A stretch of 64,000 nt of DNA from Providencia rettgeri. GTDB lineage: Bacteria > Pseudomonadota > Gammaproteobacteria > Enterobacterales > Enterobacteriaceae. Shown one piece after another: positions 18,348-28,071 of the stretch. Numbering within the stretch: position 1 is the first letter of the stretch; each line of letters opens with the position of its first letter. The notes beneath the pieces are model-generated. The model did no database searches and was not told the DNA's origin. It was given only the letters and a program-made list of their open reading frames with translations. The position numbers were made by a program, and so were the translations under genes. The stretch lies in contig NZ_CP053896.1 of the NCBI RefSeq assembly GCF_013255915.1, positions 1,674,001 through 1,738,000 on the forward strand, given 5' to 3'.

Positions 18348-19313
18348 ATGGCTAACACCTTTGCCTTGATCCTAACACTGGCAACATTAATCACTGGGAT
18401 TATATGGTGTTTAGACAAGTTTAAATTTGCACCTGCGCGTAAAGCAAAACTTAAGCAGTTACAGGATGCAACAAATGGCGCAGTGAGTGAGGCGGATGTG
18501 GCAAATGCTGTCCGCCGTCCATCATGGCTTGAAACAGGGTCGTCTATTTTCCCTGTGTTAGCGATTGTACTGATTGTGCGTTCATTTATTTATGAGCCAT
18601 TTCAAATACCTTCAGGGTCAATGATGCCAACGTTGTTAGTTGGCGATTTTATGTTGGTTGAGAAATTTGCTTATGGTTTGAAAGATCCAATCACACAAAC
18701 GACATTAATCGAAACAGGTAAACCGAAACGTGGTGATATCGCAGTTTTTAAATACCCAAAAGATCCTAATGTTGATTTTGTAAAACGAGTTATTGGAATG
18801 CCGGGTGATAAAATTATTTATAACCCAGATGCAAAGGAACTCACAATTTACCCTAATTGTGCAGATAACAAATGTACAGAGACCTTACCTATTGTTTATG
18901 GTCCTCTGGCGCCGAGTGAATGGACAATGTTCCTTGATATCGGTTCTGTTGTTGATAACCAAAAGGGCAATTATGAAATTCCATTAGACCAACCTCTACC
19001 AAGAAATGCATTGCGTCAATACGAACGTAGTGAAAAATTGGATACGGTTGAGCATCAAATTTTGATTATTCGTCAAGCAATTACCGAAGCAAAATATTTG
19101 CAACCAGGTATGCCGAAGAATGAGTGGATTGTTCCTGAAAAGCACTACTTTATGATGGGTGACAACAGGGATAATAGCTCTGACAGCCGTATGTGGGGCT
19201 TTGTGCCGGAAGAGAATTTAGTTGGTCGCGCGGTATTTATTTGGTTAAGTCTTGATAAGCAAGAAAATGAATGGCCGACAGGTATTCGCTTTAGTCGAAT
19301 TGGTCCACTATAA
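18348..19313 (+). CDS. lepB: Signal peptidase I
   Basis: LepB cleaves signal peptides of exported proteins at the periplasmic face of the inner membrane. The 321-residue protein (E. coli 324) has two membrane spans (about residues 4-22 and 62-80), the catalytic serine in PSGSMMPTL (Ser91) and the general-base lysine in VKRVIGMPGD (Lys146). The conserved GDNRDNSSDSRMWG box is near the C-terminus. Ribosome binding site AAGGAG is 7 bp upstream. Confidence 0.98.
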   Translation: MANTFALILTLATLITGIIWCLDKFKFAPARKAKLKQLQDATNGAVSEADVANAVRRPSWLETGSSIFPVLAIVLIVRSFIYEPFQIPSGSMMPTLLVGDFMLVEKFAYGLKDPITQTTLIETGKPKRGDIAVFKYPKDPNVDFVKRVIGMPGDKIIYNPDAKELTIYPNCADNKCTETLPIVYGPLAPSEWTMFLDIGSVVDNQKGNYEIPLDQPLPRNALRQYERSEKLDTVEHQILIIRQAITEAKYLQPGMPKNEWIVPEKHYFMMGDNRDNSSDSRMWGFVPEENLVGRAVFIWLSLDKQENEWPTGIRFSRIGPL

Positions 19314-19343
19314 TTTGGTTAGTGGGTCTAACTAAATGTTACA

Positions 19344-19373
19344 AATACGGGTTTTCGTTTGAAAACCCGTATT
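19344..19373 (+). terminator. Hairpin downstream of lepB
   Basis: A perfect 13-bp stem (AATACGGGTTTTC with GAAAACCCGTATT, GTTT loop) lies 31 bp after the lepB stop. The following bases are not a clean T-tract. Confidence 0.6.
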
Positions 19374-19531
19374 ATCCGAAGCATTATTGTTTTACCCAGT
19401 GTACAATATAGATTAATTAATATTATTGGCTCCCCAATTATTAACTCTCCCATTTTAACTTATTGTAACTAATGGATTTTTATAATTAGTTTCACTGAGC
19501 TGCAAAAAATGCGAGAGGATTCGGAGTCAGT

Positions 19532-19590
19532 GCAAACGCAACAGTTTTGTAAAATGGTGCATTTTACAGGTCTGTTGCGTGTGCTTTTTT
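19532..19590 (+). promoter_or_regulatory. Leader hairpin of rnc, probable RNase III self-processing site
   Basis: Two stacked 9-bp perfect helices surround a 3 x 3 internal loop: ACGCAACAG (19536-19544) with CTGTTGCGT (19572-19580), then TGTAAAATG (19548-19556) with CATTTTACA (19560-19568), GTG loop. The long helix ends 36 bp before rnc. E. coli RNase III cleaves a hairpin in its own leader to limit its synthesis, and this has the right form. A TTTTTT run at 19585-19590 means an attenuator is also possible. Confidence 0.6.
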
Positions 19591-19615
19591 ATCAAATAAA
19601 AATGGTTGGGCGCAC

Positions 19616-20296
19616 ATGAACCCCTCTTTAATAGAAAGATTACAACGTAAGCTTGGTTATCAATTCAAACAGAACGAGTTATTAATCCAAGCATTGACAC
19701 ATAGAAGTGCAAGCAGCAAACATAATGAACGCCTAGAATTTTTAGGTGACTCGATTTTGAGTTTTGTGATTGCAAATGACTTATACCACCGTTTTCCAAA
19801 GGTAGACGAGGGGGATATGAGTCGTATGCGAGCAACGCTTGTACGCGGAAATACATTAGCAGAAATCGCACGCGAATTTGAACTCGGTGAATGTTTACGT
19901 TTAGGGCCGGGGGAATTAAAAAGCGGTGGTTTTCGTCGCGAATCTATCCTTGCTGATACTGTTGAAGCACTGATCGGTGGTATTTTTTTAGATAGTGATA
20001 TCCAAACGATCGAAAGAATTATTTTAGATTGGTATCAAAGTAGACTGGTTGAGATCAGTCCGGGTGATAAGCAAAAAGACCCGAAAACAAGGTTACAAGA
20101 ATATCTGCAAGGGCGCCATTTACCACTACCTAATTATTTGGTTGTTCAGGTCAAAGGTGAAGCTCACGATCAAGAATTTACGATCCACTGCCAAGTCAGT
20201 GGTATTGACCAACCGATTAATGGCGTTGGCTCAAGCCGTCGTAAAGCGGAGCAAGCAGCAGCAGAGCAAGCATTGAAAATTTTGGAGCTTGAATGA
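19616..20296 (+). CDS. rnc: Ribonuclease III
   Basis: RNase III cleaves double-stranded RNA in rRNA maturation and mRNA decay. The 226-residue length equals E. coli Rnc. It has the endonuclease signature [11 protein letters not shown] near residues 38-48 with metal-binding acidic residues (also [14 protein letters not shown]), and a C-terminal double-stranded RNA-binding domain ([20 protein letters not shown] to the end). era overlaps by 4 bp. Confidence 0.98.
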   Translation: MNPSLIERLQRKLGYQFKQNELLIQALTHRSASSKHNERLEFLGDSILSFVIANDLYHRFPKVDEGDMSRMRATLVRGNTLAEIAREFELGECLRLGPGELKSGGFRRESILADTVEALIGGIFLDSDIQTIERIILDWYQSRLVEISPGDKQKDPKTRLQEYLQGRHLPLPNYLVVQVKGEAHDQEFTIHCQVSGIDQPINGVGSSRRKAEQAAAEQALKILELE

Positions 20297-21201
20297 GTGA
20301 ATTACAATCCCACTGTGGTTTTGTTGCCATAGTTGGACGGCCAAATGTCGGTAAATCGACATTATTGAATCAATTACTGGGGCAAAAAGTTTCGATTACT
20401 TCGAGAAAGCCACAGACGACTCGCCATCGTATTATGGGGATCCACACAGAAGATAATTACCAAATTATTTATGTTGATACCCCAGGACTTCATATTGAAG
20501 AAAAACGTGCAATTAACCGTTTAATGAACCGCGCTGCATCCAGTTCAATTGGTGATGTTGAATTAGTTATTTTTGTTGTTGAAGGAACTAATTGGACCGC
20601 TGATGATGAAATGGTACTGACTAAGTTATCTAGCTTACGTTGCCCTGTTATATTGGCAATTAACAAAATTGATAATGTGACTGATAAAACGATACTGTTG
20701 CCACATATCAGTATGATCAGTCAGAAAATGAATTTTTTAGATGTTGTTCCTATCAGTGCAGAAAAAGGTACTGGTGTGGATACAATTGCTAAAATTGTTA
20801 AACAACATATACCTGAAGCTATTCATCATTTTCCTGAAGACTATATTACTGACCGTTCTCAGCGTTTTATGGCATCTGAGATTATCCGTGAAAAGCTCAT
20901 GCGTTTCTTGGGTGATGAACTGCCATATTCGGTAACCGTCGAAATTGAACAATTTAAGGTAACAGAAGCGGGTATTTACCATATCAATGGCTTAATTCTT
21001 GTTGAGCGTGAAGGCCAAAAGAAAATGGTTATTGGTAACAAAGGGAGCAAACTGAAAACCATTGGTACCGAAGCGCGTATCGATATGGAAAGAATGTTTG
21101 ATAACAAGGTACACCTTGAGCTTTGGGTTAAGGTTAAATCTGGCTGGGCTGATGACGAAAGAGCATTACGTAGCCTGGGTTATGTTGACGACCTAAAATA
21201 G
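20293..21201 (+). CDS. era: GTPase Era
   Basis: Era is a GTPase that binds the 3' end of 16S rRNA and checks 30S assembly. The 302-residue protein has GRPNVGKST (G1, near residue 15), DTPGLH (G3), NKID (G4), and a C-terminal KH domain ([20 protein letters not shown]). The ATG overlaps the rnc stop, giving translational coupling in the rnc-era-recO operon. Confidence 0.98.
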   Translation: MSELQSHCGFVAIVGRPNVGKSTLLNQLLGQKVSITSRKPQTTRHRIMGIHTEDNYQIIYVDTPGLHIEEKRAINRLMNRAASSSIGDVELVIFVVEGTNWTADDEMVLTKLSSLRCPVILAINKIDNVTDKTILLPHISMISQKMNFLDVVPISAEKGTGVDTIAKIVKQHIPEAIHHFPEDYITDRSQRFMASEIIREKLMRFLGDELPYSVTVEIEQFKVTEAGIYHINGLILVEREGQKKMVIGNKGSKLKTIGTEARIDMERMFDNKVHLELWVKVKSGWADDERALRSLGYVDDLK

Positions 21202-21212
21202 TAGGTGGCAAA

Positions 21213-21941
21213 GTGAGTGGTTGGCAGCGTGCGTTTGTACTCCATTCAAGGCCTTACAGTGAAACGAGTTTATTGCTCGATTTTTTTACTGAAGGCGAAG
21301 GAAAAATACGCTTACTTGCAAAAGGCGCTCGCCGTAATCGTTCACCATTAAGGGGCTGTTTACAGCCCTTCACACCTTTGTTAATCCGTTGGGGGGGCAA
21401 AGGTGAAATCAAAACCTTAATCAATGCCGACCCTGTGTCTTTGGCTCTCCCTTTAACGGGAACCGTTCTATATAGTGGTTTATACCTTAATGAATTAACC
21501 GCACGTGTATTAGAATTTGGTACACCATATTCCTCACTATTTTTTGATTACCTCTCATGCTTACAGATCCTTGCCGCAAGTGAACACACCCCTGAATTTG
21601 CATTGCGTCGGTTTGAATTGGCTCTGCTTTCTTACCTTGGTTATGGTGTTGATTTTTTACATTGTGCTGGCAGCGGAGAGCCCGTTTCTGACACAATGAC
21701 TTATCGGTATAGAGAAGAAAAAGGGTTTATTGGTAGCTTGGTTGTTGACCAGCTTAGTTTTACGGGTAAACAACTTAAGGCATTGGCGAGTCGAGAATTT
21801 CCTGACGCAGATACGCTCAAAGCAGCAAAACGTTTTACCCGACTTGCTTTAAAACCATATTTAGGCGGTAAACCTTTAAAAAGCAGAGAATTATTTCGAC
21901 AGTTTACTTACTCGCCAGTTACACATAACAAACAGAGCTAA
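21213..21941 (+). CDS. recO: DNA repair protein RecO
   Basis: RecO works with RecF and RecR to load RecA on SSB-coated gaps and anneals single strands. The 242-residue protein begins [20 protein letters not shown] and has the conserved blocks [31 protein letters not shown] and [20 protein letters not shown]. The start is GTG at 21213 with AGGTGG upstream. It is the last gene of rnc-era-recO. In many enterobacteria pdxJ continues the operon, but here a 288-bp gap separates them. Confidence 0.97.
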   Translation: MSGWQRAFVLHSRPYSETSLLLDFFTEGEGKIRLLAKGARRNRSPLRGCLQPFTPLLIRWGGKGEIKTLINADPVSLALPLTGTVLYSGLYLNELTARVLEFGTPYSSLFFDYLSCLQILAASEHTPEFALRRFELALLSYLGYGVDFLHCAGSGEPVSDTMTYRYREEKGFIGSLVVDQLSFTGKQLKALASREFPDADTLKAAKRFTRLALKPYLGGKPLKSRELFRQFTYSPVTHNKQS

Positions 21942-22229
21942 AATTGTTTTTCATTTTATTTTTTATCTAGTTTGTTACACCTCGATTACTACAATATATC
22001 CTTTTCTCATGTGTCTTTTTAGCGGAACTGGCTCTTTCAGACAATACATTTATTTCACTGGTACAAAATCTTACGAAGCGCTTCGCAAAAATAAAATACA
22101 AATACTGAAACAGGATATACAGATTGGAATTTGCTTCGAATGGTGAGAGATTTATTCCCTCAAAGGAGAAAATTACAGTAGGATAGTAGGTAGATGAGTT
22201 TGTTAGCGTTTATTAATGGGGAATAAAAA

Positions 22230-22961
22230 ATGGCAGAGCTTTTGTTAGGCGTAAATATCGACCATATTGCAACGGTTAGAAATGCAAGAGGAACTCAATA
22301 TCCAGACCCTGTACAAGCTGCATTTGTTGCGGAGCAAGCAGGCGCTGATGGCATTACAGTGCATTTACGCGAAGATCGACGCCATATTACAGATAGAGAT
22401 ATCACTCTGTTGAATGAAACTATTCAAACACGTATGAATCTTGAAATGGCGATAACCGATGAAATGGTTGAAATTGCGTGCCGCATCAAACCTACTTTCT
22501 GCTGTTTAGTGCCAGAAAAGCGTGAAGAGGTAACCACTGAAGGTGGTTTAGATGTTGCGGGCCAAAAACAGAAAGTGGCTGATGCTGTAAAACGTCTGAC
22601 TGACGCGGGCATTCTCGTTTCATTATTTATTGATGCGGATCATCAGCAAATTGATGCAGCACAAGAGTGTGGTGCACCATTTATTGAAATTCACACAGGG
22701 GCTTATGCTGATGCTAAATCAGAACAAGAGCAAGAGTTAGAATTTCGCCGTATTCGTGATGGTGCCGTATATGCGGCGAGTAAAGGTATTAAAGTTAATG
22801 CGGGTCATGGTTTGACATACCATAACGTTCAACGTATTGCACAGTTACCTGAAATTTATGAGCTTAATATTGGCCATGCAATTATTGGCCGTGCTTTGTT
22901 TAGTGGGTTAGCTCAAGCGGTTACTGACATGAAAAAAATCTTATTAGAAGCACGTAAATAA
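22230..22961 (+). CDS. pdxJ: Pyridoxine 5'-phosphate synthase
   Basis: PdxJ condenses 1-deoxyxylulose 5-phosphate with 3-amino-2-oxopropyl phosphate to make pyridoxine 5'-phosphate. The 243-residue TIM-barrel protein starts [20 protein letters not shown] and has the typical HLREDRRHI phosphate and active-site segment, [19 protein letters not shown], and the closing [11 protein letters not shown]. acpS follows with a one-base overlap. Confidence 0.98.
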   Translation: MAELLLGVNIDHIATVRNARGTQYPDPVQAAFVAEQAGADGITVHLREDRRHITDRDITLLNETIQTRMNLEMAITDEMVEIACRIKPTFCCLVPEKREEVTTEGGLDVAGQKQKVADAVKRLTDAGILVSLFIDADHQQIDAAQECGAPFIEIHTGAYADAKSEQEQELEFRRIRDGAVYAASKGIKVNAGHGLTYHNVQRIAQLPEIYELNIGHAIIGRALFSGLAQAVTDMKKILLEARK

Positions 22962-23347
22962 TGGCCATTGTTGGATTAGGAACGGATATTGTTGAGATTG
23001 CTCGAATTGAGTCGGTGCTTGAACGAACTGGTGATAGTCTAGCGAAAAGAATTCTAACTGAGACTGAATTAGCCCAATATCAACAGCAATCAAAGCCAGC
23101 TCGTTTTTTAGCAAAGCGGTTTGCTGTCAAAGAAGCCGCAGCAAAAGCATTAGGAACAGGGATCCGTAATGGTTTAGCCTTTAACCAATTTGAAGTAACC
23201 AATGATAAATTGGGAAAACCATTATTAAGTTTAACTGGGGAGGCATTGGAGCTGGCGAATCGGTTAAAAGTTACGCATTACCATGTTTCTATTACCGATG
23301 AACGTCACTATGCATCTGCTACAGTTATCATAGAAAGTATTTCTTGA
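22961..23347 (+). CDS. acpS: Holo-[acyl-carrier-protein] synthase
   Basis: AcpS transfers 4'-phosphopantetheine from CoA to apo-ACP. The 128-residue protein (E. coli 126) has [13 protein letters not shown] with the Mg-binding Asp near the N-terminus and the [15 protein letters not shown] signature near residues 53-67. It is coupled to pdxJ through a TAATG overlap. Confidence 0.97.
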   Translation: MAIVGLGTDIVEIARIESVLERTGDSLAKRILTETELAQYQQQSKPARFLAKRFAVKEAAAKALGTGIRNGLAFNQFEVTNDKLGKPLLSLTGEALELANRLKVTHYHVSITDERHYASATVIIESIS

Positions 23348-23363
23348 ATCAATGTAATACCGA

Positions 23364-23388
23364 GCTGCCAGTAAAAATCACTGGCAGC
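23364..23388 (+). terminator. Hairpin downstream of acpS
   Basis: GCTGCCAGT and ACTGGCAGC form a perfect 9-bp stem with a 7-nt loop, between converging acpS and yfhL. The T-tract is weak (ATTT). Confidence 0.6.
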
Positions 23389-23434
23389 ATTTAAGGATAA
23401 CTAGATAAATAATTGGATATAAGTGAAGTTAAAC

Positions 23435-23695
23435 CTAAATTTTATCGGCGTGATGAATTGCAACAAACTTATCCCAAAGCTGTTCTTCAGTTTCGATATG
23501 TTGAGGATCTGTGATGATTGTATTAGTAATTGGGCAAACGGACTGGCAAGTAGGTTTGTCGTAATGGCCTACACATTCAGTACATAGTGTTGAGTCAATT
23601 TCGTAAATTTCGTCACCCATAAATATTGCATCATTTGGGCATTCGGGTTCACACATATCGCAATTGATACAGCGTTTTGTAATTAATAAAGACAT
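23435..23695 (-). CDS. yfhL: YfhL-family 2[4Fe-4S] ferredoxin
   Basis: The 86-residue ferredoxin, the E. coli YfhL length, has cysteine sets CINCDMCEPECP (residues 9-20) and CTECVGHYDKPTCQSVCP for two [4Fe-4S] clusters, the second with the longer spacing seen in Alvin-type ferredoxins. It ends EEQLWDKFVAIHHADKI. It is convergent with acpS, as in E. coli. The electron-transfer partner is not evident. Confidence 0.96.
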   Translation of the reverse strand: MSLLITKRCINCDMCEPECPNDAIFMGDEIYEIDSTLCTECVGHYDKPTCQSVCPITNTIITDPQHIETEEQLWDKFVAIHHADKI

Positions 23696-24236
23696 ATCAG
23701 TGATTTACATTGTATTAAGTTAAAAACTAGTAACTTATACCTTGCACCTATTCGTTACTTTCGTTTGGTTCTTATATTTTTATGCCATGTATTTTACCTG
23801 CAAAGCCTGAAAAAAGTAACAACAAATCATAGTGTAGATGTTTTACATCATTTAAATGATAAATTTGTATTTTTAGCGTTCAATTTTTTGCTATACCAGA
23901 ATATTGGTATCCTTTTCTGTTATTGTATTCACATCTGGATCGTTATTTTCTATTTTTAAATAATCAGTAAACTAGAATGTAATAATAAAGTGAATTAAGA
24001 TAAGAATGTAAATATACCTATGCTAAATAATCGAAACTAGGGTGAAAGATAAGATTATTTATTTAAATAGACCTAATGTTAATAGTGTGGTGAAGTTTTA
24101 ATGTTGATGATCTTATACCGCTTTTCTTTCTTTATTAAAATATGATTTTAAAGTTGATTATTTAAATAAGGGGCAAATTAATACCCCTTGTGACTAATTT
24201 AAGGTGTCATAAAATATACGTAATATAAGGAAGGTA
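23696..24236. other. AT-rich gap with no supported gene
   Basis: Over 500 bp of very AT-rich sequence between yfhL and the 149-residue orphan. The only notable open frame (23765-23959, plus strand) lacks a ribosome binding site and protein-like composition. No repeat, RNA or regulator site was recognised. The composition suggests an insertion-prone spacer. Confidence 0.5.
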
Positions 24237-24686
24237 TTATATGATGCTATAGCTATGAGTTTTCCAGCTTTTATCTTTTTCAGCTTGACTGAATATATGG
24301 ATAAGGCCATTGGCGATAAATAGAGTTGCCGATTGAATTGTACTTCCAACAGTAAATTCATCAACATAGAGTAGTTTTATGCCAGCTTTATCGTCAATTT
24401 CATATAATTCGACGATTTTCTCGCTTAAATTATATCCATATAAGTATTGTTTATTATCTACTGTATCATAAAATGCTTGAATATTACCAAGGTAGGATCT
24501 TAATTTGCCTTTTTGCGCAGGAGCATTTGGTTCAATTTTACCATTATCAGCCATAGCATAGACAACGTAAGTTTTATCTTTTGAGTGGCCTAAAAAATAA
24601 TTACGTTTTGCGGCATTGAATGTCATTGTTGTTGGATAAAACTCTTCAAATGAACCGTCTTGTACCAATCTTCTAATGATAGCCAT
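24237..24686 (-). CDS. Hypothetical 149-residue beta-rich protein
   Basis: Not recognised. The protein is Tyr/Gly/Asn-rich with no signal peptide or membrane span. Strand-turn-strand segments recur at roughly 40-45 residue spacing (NYFLGHSKDKTYVVYAMADN; QYLYGYNLSEKIVELYEIDD; LFIANGLIHIFSQAEKDKSW), hinting at blades of a small beta-propeller or lectin-like fold. The ATG at 24686 has an A/T-rich leader with AAAGGAA nearby. It is flanked by long AT-rich gaps and diverges from leuE, so it is probably an accessory gene. No function is proposed. Confidence 0.6.
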   Translation of the reverse strand: MAIIRRLVQDGSFEEFYPTTMTFNAAKRNYFLGHSKDKTYVVYAMADNGKIEPNAPAQKGKLRSYLGNIQAFYDTVDNKQYLYGYNLSEKIVELYEIDDKAGIKLLYVDEFTVGSTIQSATLFIANGLIHIFSQAEKDKSWKTHSYSII

Positions 24687-24870
24687 ATATTTATTCCTTT
24701 TACTATTAATAATGAATAATAATTTGATTGCCTAGTTATCATAAATAAATAAGTTAGATTTAAAATAACCTTTATTATTAGTTCATTTCATATATCTAAT
24801 AAATAGAATAAATATTCACAAAGATTGAAAGTTGTGATAAAAATAATAAAAAAGATAAAGGGTTGAAAAT

Positions 24871-25518
24871 ATGTTCGAAAATCTTGGTGTTCTTAACTTT
24901 TGGACTTACTTAGCTGGGCTTGTTTTAATCATTATCGTACCAGGGCCTAACTCATTATATGTATTAAAAACAAGTACTTCGAGTGGGACTCGGTTTGGTT
25001 ATCGGGCTGCTCTAGGGGTATTTACTGGGGATGGGATATTAATTTTCCTGTCATTTATTGGTGTAGCTTCGGTAATCAAAGCTTCTCCAACATTATTTAT
25101 GATAGTGCGTTACTTAGGGGCTGCTTATTTACTATATTTAGGTTGTAAGATTTTATATAGCACATTTATGCATAAGAAGTCGAATCAAGACGGCACTGAC
25201 ACTATTTCAATTAAAACAGAAAACCATTTTACTCGAGCCTTAGTGCTGAGCTTAACAAACCCGAAAGCAATTCTATTTTATATTTCTTTCTTTATACAAT
25301 TTGTTGATTTTAATTACTCTCATGCATGGGTGCCTTATCTTGTACTCGCGACGATCTTAGAATTAGTCAGTTTTTTATACTTAAGCTTATTGATTTTTAG
25401 TGGTTACTTGATAGCTCGTTTTTTACGTGAAAAGCAGCTCCTTGCAAAACTTGGAAATTGTACGGTAGGCGCTTTCTTTATGGGTTTTGCAGCTAAATTA
25501 GCGATTTTTAGCAATTAA
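24871..25518 (+). CDS. leuE: LysE-family amino-acid exporter, LeuE-like
   Basis: A 215-residue inner-membrane exporter with six predicted spans. The N-terminal signature YLAGLVLIIIVPGPNSLYVL is the LysE/RhtB hallmark. LVLSLTNPKAILFYISFFIQ in the middle and the N-terminus VLNFWTYLAGL match E. coli LeuE (YeaS), which exports leucine and related amino acids, more closely than other RhtB members. AAAGGG is upstream of ATG 24871. The specific substrate is inferred from similarity only. It is not at the E. coli leuE position. Confidence 0.8.
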   Translation: MFENLGVLNFWTYLAGLVLIIIVPGPNSLYVLKTSTSSGTRFGYRAALGVFTGDGILIFLSFIGVASVIKASPTLFMIVRYLGAAYLLYLGCKILYSTFMHKKSNQDGTDTISIKTENHFTRALVLSLTNPKAILFYISFFIQFVDFNYSHAWVPYLVLATILELVSFLYLSLLIFSGYLIARFLREKQLLAKLGNCTVGAFFMGFAAKLAIFSN

Positions 25519-25613
25519 AATTAGGTTGTTATTATAAAGGCAAAAGCATTTTAATTGCGGTCATTCTAACATTTAAGGATAATCACGTATAAACGCATTG
25601 GTTAGAGGTAAGA

Positions 25614-26096
25614 GTGACACAAATAGAAATTGATGAGTATTGGATGCAACAAGCCATTGAACTTGCGCTAAAAGCACAAGATCTTGGCGAAATTCCTGTC
25701 GGTGCGGTCTTAGTGAAAGATAACCATTTGGTTGCCTCGGGGTGGAATCGTTCTATTATTGACCACAATCCGACTGCACATGCTGAGATTATGGCTTTGC
25801 AACAAGCAGGGCAAGAGCTATCAAATTATCGGTTATTAGATACCACCTTATATGTCACGTTAGAGCCTTGTATTATGTGTGCAGGTGCAATGATCCACAG
25901 CCGTATTAGCCGTGTAGTTTATGGTGCTAAGGACTTTAAAACTGGAGCTTGTGGTTCTTACCTAGATATCATGGGGCAAGCAGGGTTAAATCATTATGTG
26001 GATGTTACTGGTGGTGTTCTAGAACAGCAATGTTCTTCAATGCTGAGTGCTTTTTTTAAGCTGCGTAGAGCCCAAAAAAAAGTACAAAAGCGCTAA
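25614..26096 (+). CDS. tadA: tRNA-specific adenosine deaminase
   Basis: TadA deaminates adenosine-34 to inosine in the anticodon of tRNA-Arg(ACG). The 160-residue zinc enzyme has HAEIMALQ (His zinc ligand and catalytic Glu) and PCIMCAGAMIHSRI (two Cys zinc ligands). The start is GTG at 25614 after GAGG; it retains the YWMQQAIELAL helix of the family. An ATG at codon 10 would shorten that helix. It sits next to mltF and purL as in E. coli. Confidence 0.96.
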   Translation: MTQIEIDEYWMQQAIELALKAQDLGEIPVGAVLVKDNHLVASGWNRSIIDHNPTAHAEIMALQQAGQELSNYRLLDTTLYVTLEPCIMCAGAMIHSRISRVVYGAKDFKTGACGSYLDIMGQAGLNHYVDVTGGVLEQQCSSMLSAFFKLRRAQKKVQKR

Positions 26097-26136
26097 TATG
26101 GTAAATTTTAGCGCTCCCATTTTATTTCAGCATGAT

Positions 26137-27801
26137 TTATAACGGTTTCTCAGGTGCTTTTAGTGGTGTGATGGGCGTTTTATCATCGGTTTCATCGGTA
26201 TTTTGCGATGGATGTAGTGAAAGCAAATACTTTCCTAATGGTAGTCTTTTTTCTTCAAGTGTTTTAGGTGGTTGCGTTGCAGAACTCATTTTACCTAAAT
26301 GCGTAGTACTCACTTTTTCAGGAATAGGGGACTGATTTTGAATCGTTTGAGACTCAGCTGCTGTCAGGTTTTCTGGTGAAATTAAATAAATAAGTGATTT
26401 TTGTGCAATATCAAGTGCATGCTGTTTTCTTTCTTGGCTTTGTAAGTAACCAACTAAACTTTGATGATAACGACGAATATTCTCAACGTAACGATAAGCT
26501 TCGTGGCCACGTGCATAACCATAAGTGAGCTGTGAGTAATATTTTTTCTGTGTCAATAAAGGTAAGCGAGCTTTCACATCTAACCACCGGTTAGGGTCTC
26601 CGCCTAACATTTCAGTTAATTTACGTACATCCTGCATATGCCCATATCCCATATTATAGGCAGAAAGGGCGAACCAGATGCGGTCATCTTCTTCGATGGT
26701 TTCAGGTAAACGTTCCATAATATAAGCAAGATAAGCGGCACCACCCTTAATACTTTCTTCCGGGTCTAACCTGTCAGCAATACCCATTGTTGTTGCCGTT
26801 GGCTTGGTTAACATCATTAGCCCACGTACACCTGTAGGCGAAGTCGCTAAAGGGTCCCAATGGGACTCTTGCCATGCGATAGCTGCTAATAATTTCCAGT
26901 CAATCACCTGAGCATATTTTTCAAACAGCGGTTGATACTCGGGAAGTTTATTATCAATTGCCTTTATAAATGCCATTGTGTCGAAATAATCGAAGGATTC
27001 TACATGGCTAAAATATTTTTCATTAAGGCGTGCGAGTAATTCGGTTTCATGACTGAGATTGAAGAAGTCAAGTAACGCAGCGTCTAAACTGTTTTCTTTG
27101 CTACGACGCATATACCAAGTGATAGCATGTTCATCCAATAAATCAAAAGCTACGGCAATTTGGGGGTGAATACGTTGCTGTAGTGCAACCGCAATAGAGT
27201 CTTCTAACGTGTAGTCAACCTCGCCATCAGCAACCATTTCAAGGATTTGACTGGTATTGTATTTTGAAGTTTCTTCCCACTTTAGGTCTGGGTATTCTTT
27301 GGACAATTCTTTAAGTGTACTTGCATGAGCTGTGCCAGCGGTAACTAATAATTTACCATTAATTTCATTGAAATTTTTGGGACGGTTTGTTCCTTTGCGA
27401 TATACAAGTTGTTGAGTAACATTAAGATAGCTTGGACCGGTTTTCGTTTTGGCTAAACGGTCTTTGTTATACAGCAGGCCCGCTACCGCGATATCAGCAT
27501 CACCATTTTCAAGGTCATCGAATATTTGCTCGAATGTTGGGCGGATGGTTATTTTGAGTTTAACTCCTAGGTATGAGGCAAAGCCTTGAGCCAGCTCGTA
27601 GTCAAACCCGCGCAGCTGTTTTTGCTCATCAATATAGATTAGTGGCGAGCTAACGGCACTAATACGTAATTCACCTTGAGAAATAATTTTATTAATTTGT
27701 GAATTCTGCGTATTGGGCCAACGGACGTTAAAACCGATGACCATAGTAGCCAGTAGCGCGATGACCACGACAATTAAATAGTTAACTTTTAAGTTATTCA
27801 A
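26137..27801 (-). CDS. mltF: Membrane-bound lytic murein transglycosylase F
   Basis: MltF (YfhD) cleaves peptidoglycan glycan strands to 1,6-anhydro ends at the outer membrane. The 554-residue protein has an N-terminal hydrophobic export segment, an amino-acid-binding-protein-like regulatory domain (about residues 40-265), and a C-terminal SLT domain with the catalytic Glu in AWQESHWDPLATSPTGVRG. The last 60 residues are Pro/Lys/Thr-rich and longer than in E. coli MltF (518 aa). It diverges from purL. Confidence 0.95.
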   Translation of the reverse strand: MNNLKVNYLIVVVIALLATMVIGFNVRWPNTQNSQINKIISQGELRISAVSSPLIYIDEQKQLRGFDYELAQGFASYLGVKLKITIRPTFEQIFDDLENGDADIAVAGLLYNKDRLAKTKTGPSYLNVTQQLVYRKGTNRPKNFNEINGKLLVTAGTAHASTLKELSKEYPDLKWEETSKYNTSQILEMVADGEVDYTLEDSIAVALQQRIHPQIAVAFDLLDEHAITWYMRRSKENSLDAALLDFFNLSHETELLARLNEKYFSHVESFDYFDTMAFIKAIDNKLPEYQPLFEKYAQVIDWKLLAAIAWQESHWDPLATSPTGVRGLMMLTKPTATTMGIADRLDPEESIKGGAAYLAYIMERLPETIEEDDRIWFALSAYNMGYGHMQDVRKLTEMLGGDPNRWLDVKARLPLLTQKKYYSQLTYGYARGHEAYRYVENIRRYHQSLVGYLQSQERKQHALDIAQKSLIYLISPENLTAAESQTIQNQSPIPEKVSTTHLGKMSSATQPPKTLEEKRLPLGKYLLSLHPSQNTDETDDKTPITPLKAPEKPL

Positions 27802-27971
27802 ATAATAGTTTCTCGTGCATTGACTGGTGCTGTATGTCCATAAAAGAGTATGGCTAAGTAATGGTTATAATTCCAGTAGTCGGCTATTTTGCTCAACATT
27901 TAGGAAGGGTGCAACCTATATTATCGTATTTAGCACAGAATAATATTTAACTAATCGCTTTATTTTTAATC

Positions 27972-27987
27972 ACGCAAACGGTTTCGT
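27972..27987 (+). promoter_or_regulatory. PurR operator of purL
   Basis: ACGCAAACGGTTTCGT matches the PurR operator ACGCAAACGTTTTCnT, 85 bp upstream of purL. purL is a classic PurR target in E. coli. Confidence 0.85.
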
Positions 27988-28071
27988 ATTGATGAACATT
28001 GCTCTATAATGTGTTCCGGTTTCCCTGCTTTCATGTTCAGGGCTGGCGTTTAAAAGAGAGAAATTAAGACG

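Noticed and set aside
22074-22085. CGAAGCGCTTCG palindrome upstream of pdxJ
   Set aside because: A 12-bp palindrome without a second copy, loop, T-tract or known regulator match; too little to call a site.
23765-23959. 64-codon open frame in the AT-rich gap
   Set aside because: Phe/Leu/His-rich composition typical of AT-rich noncoding DNA, no ribosome binding site.
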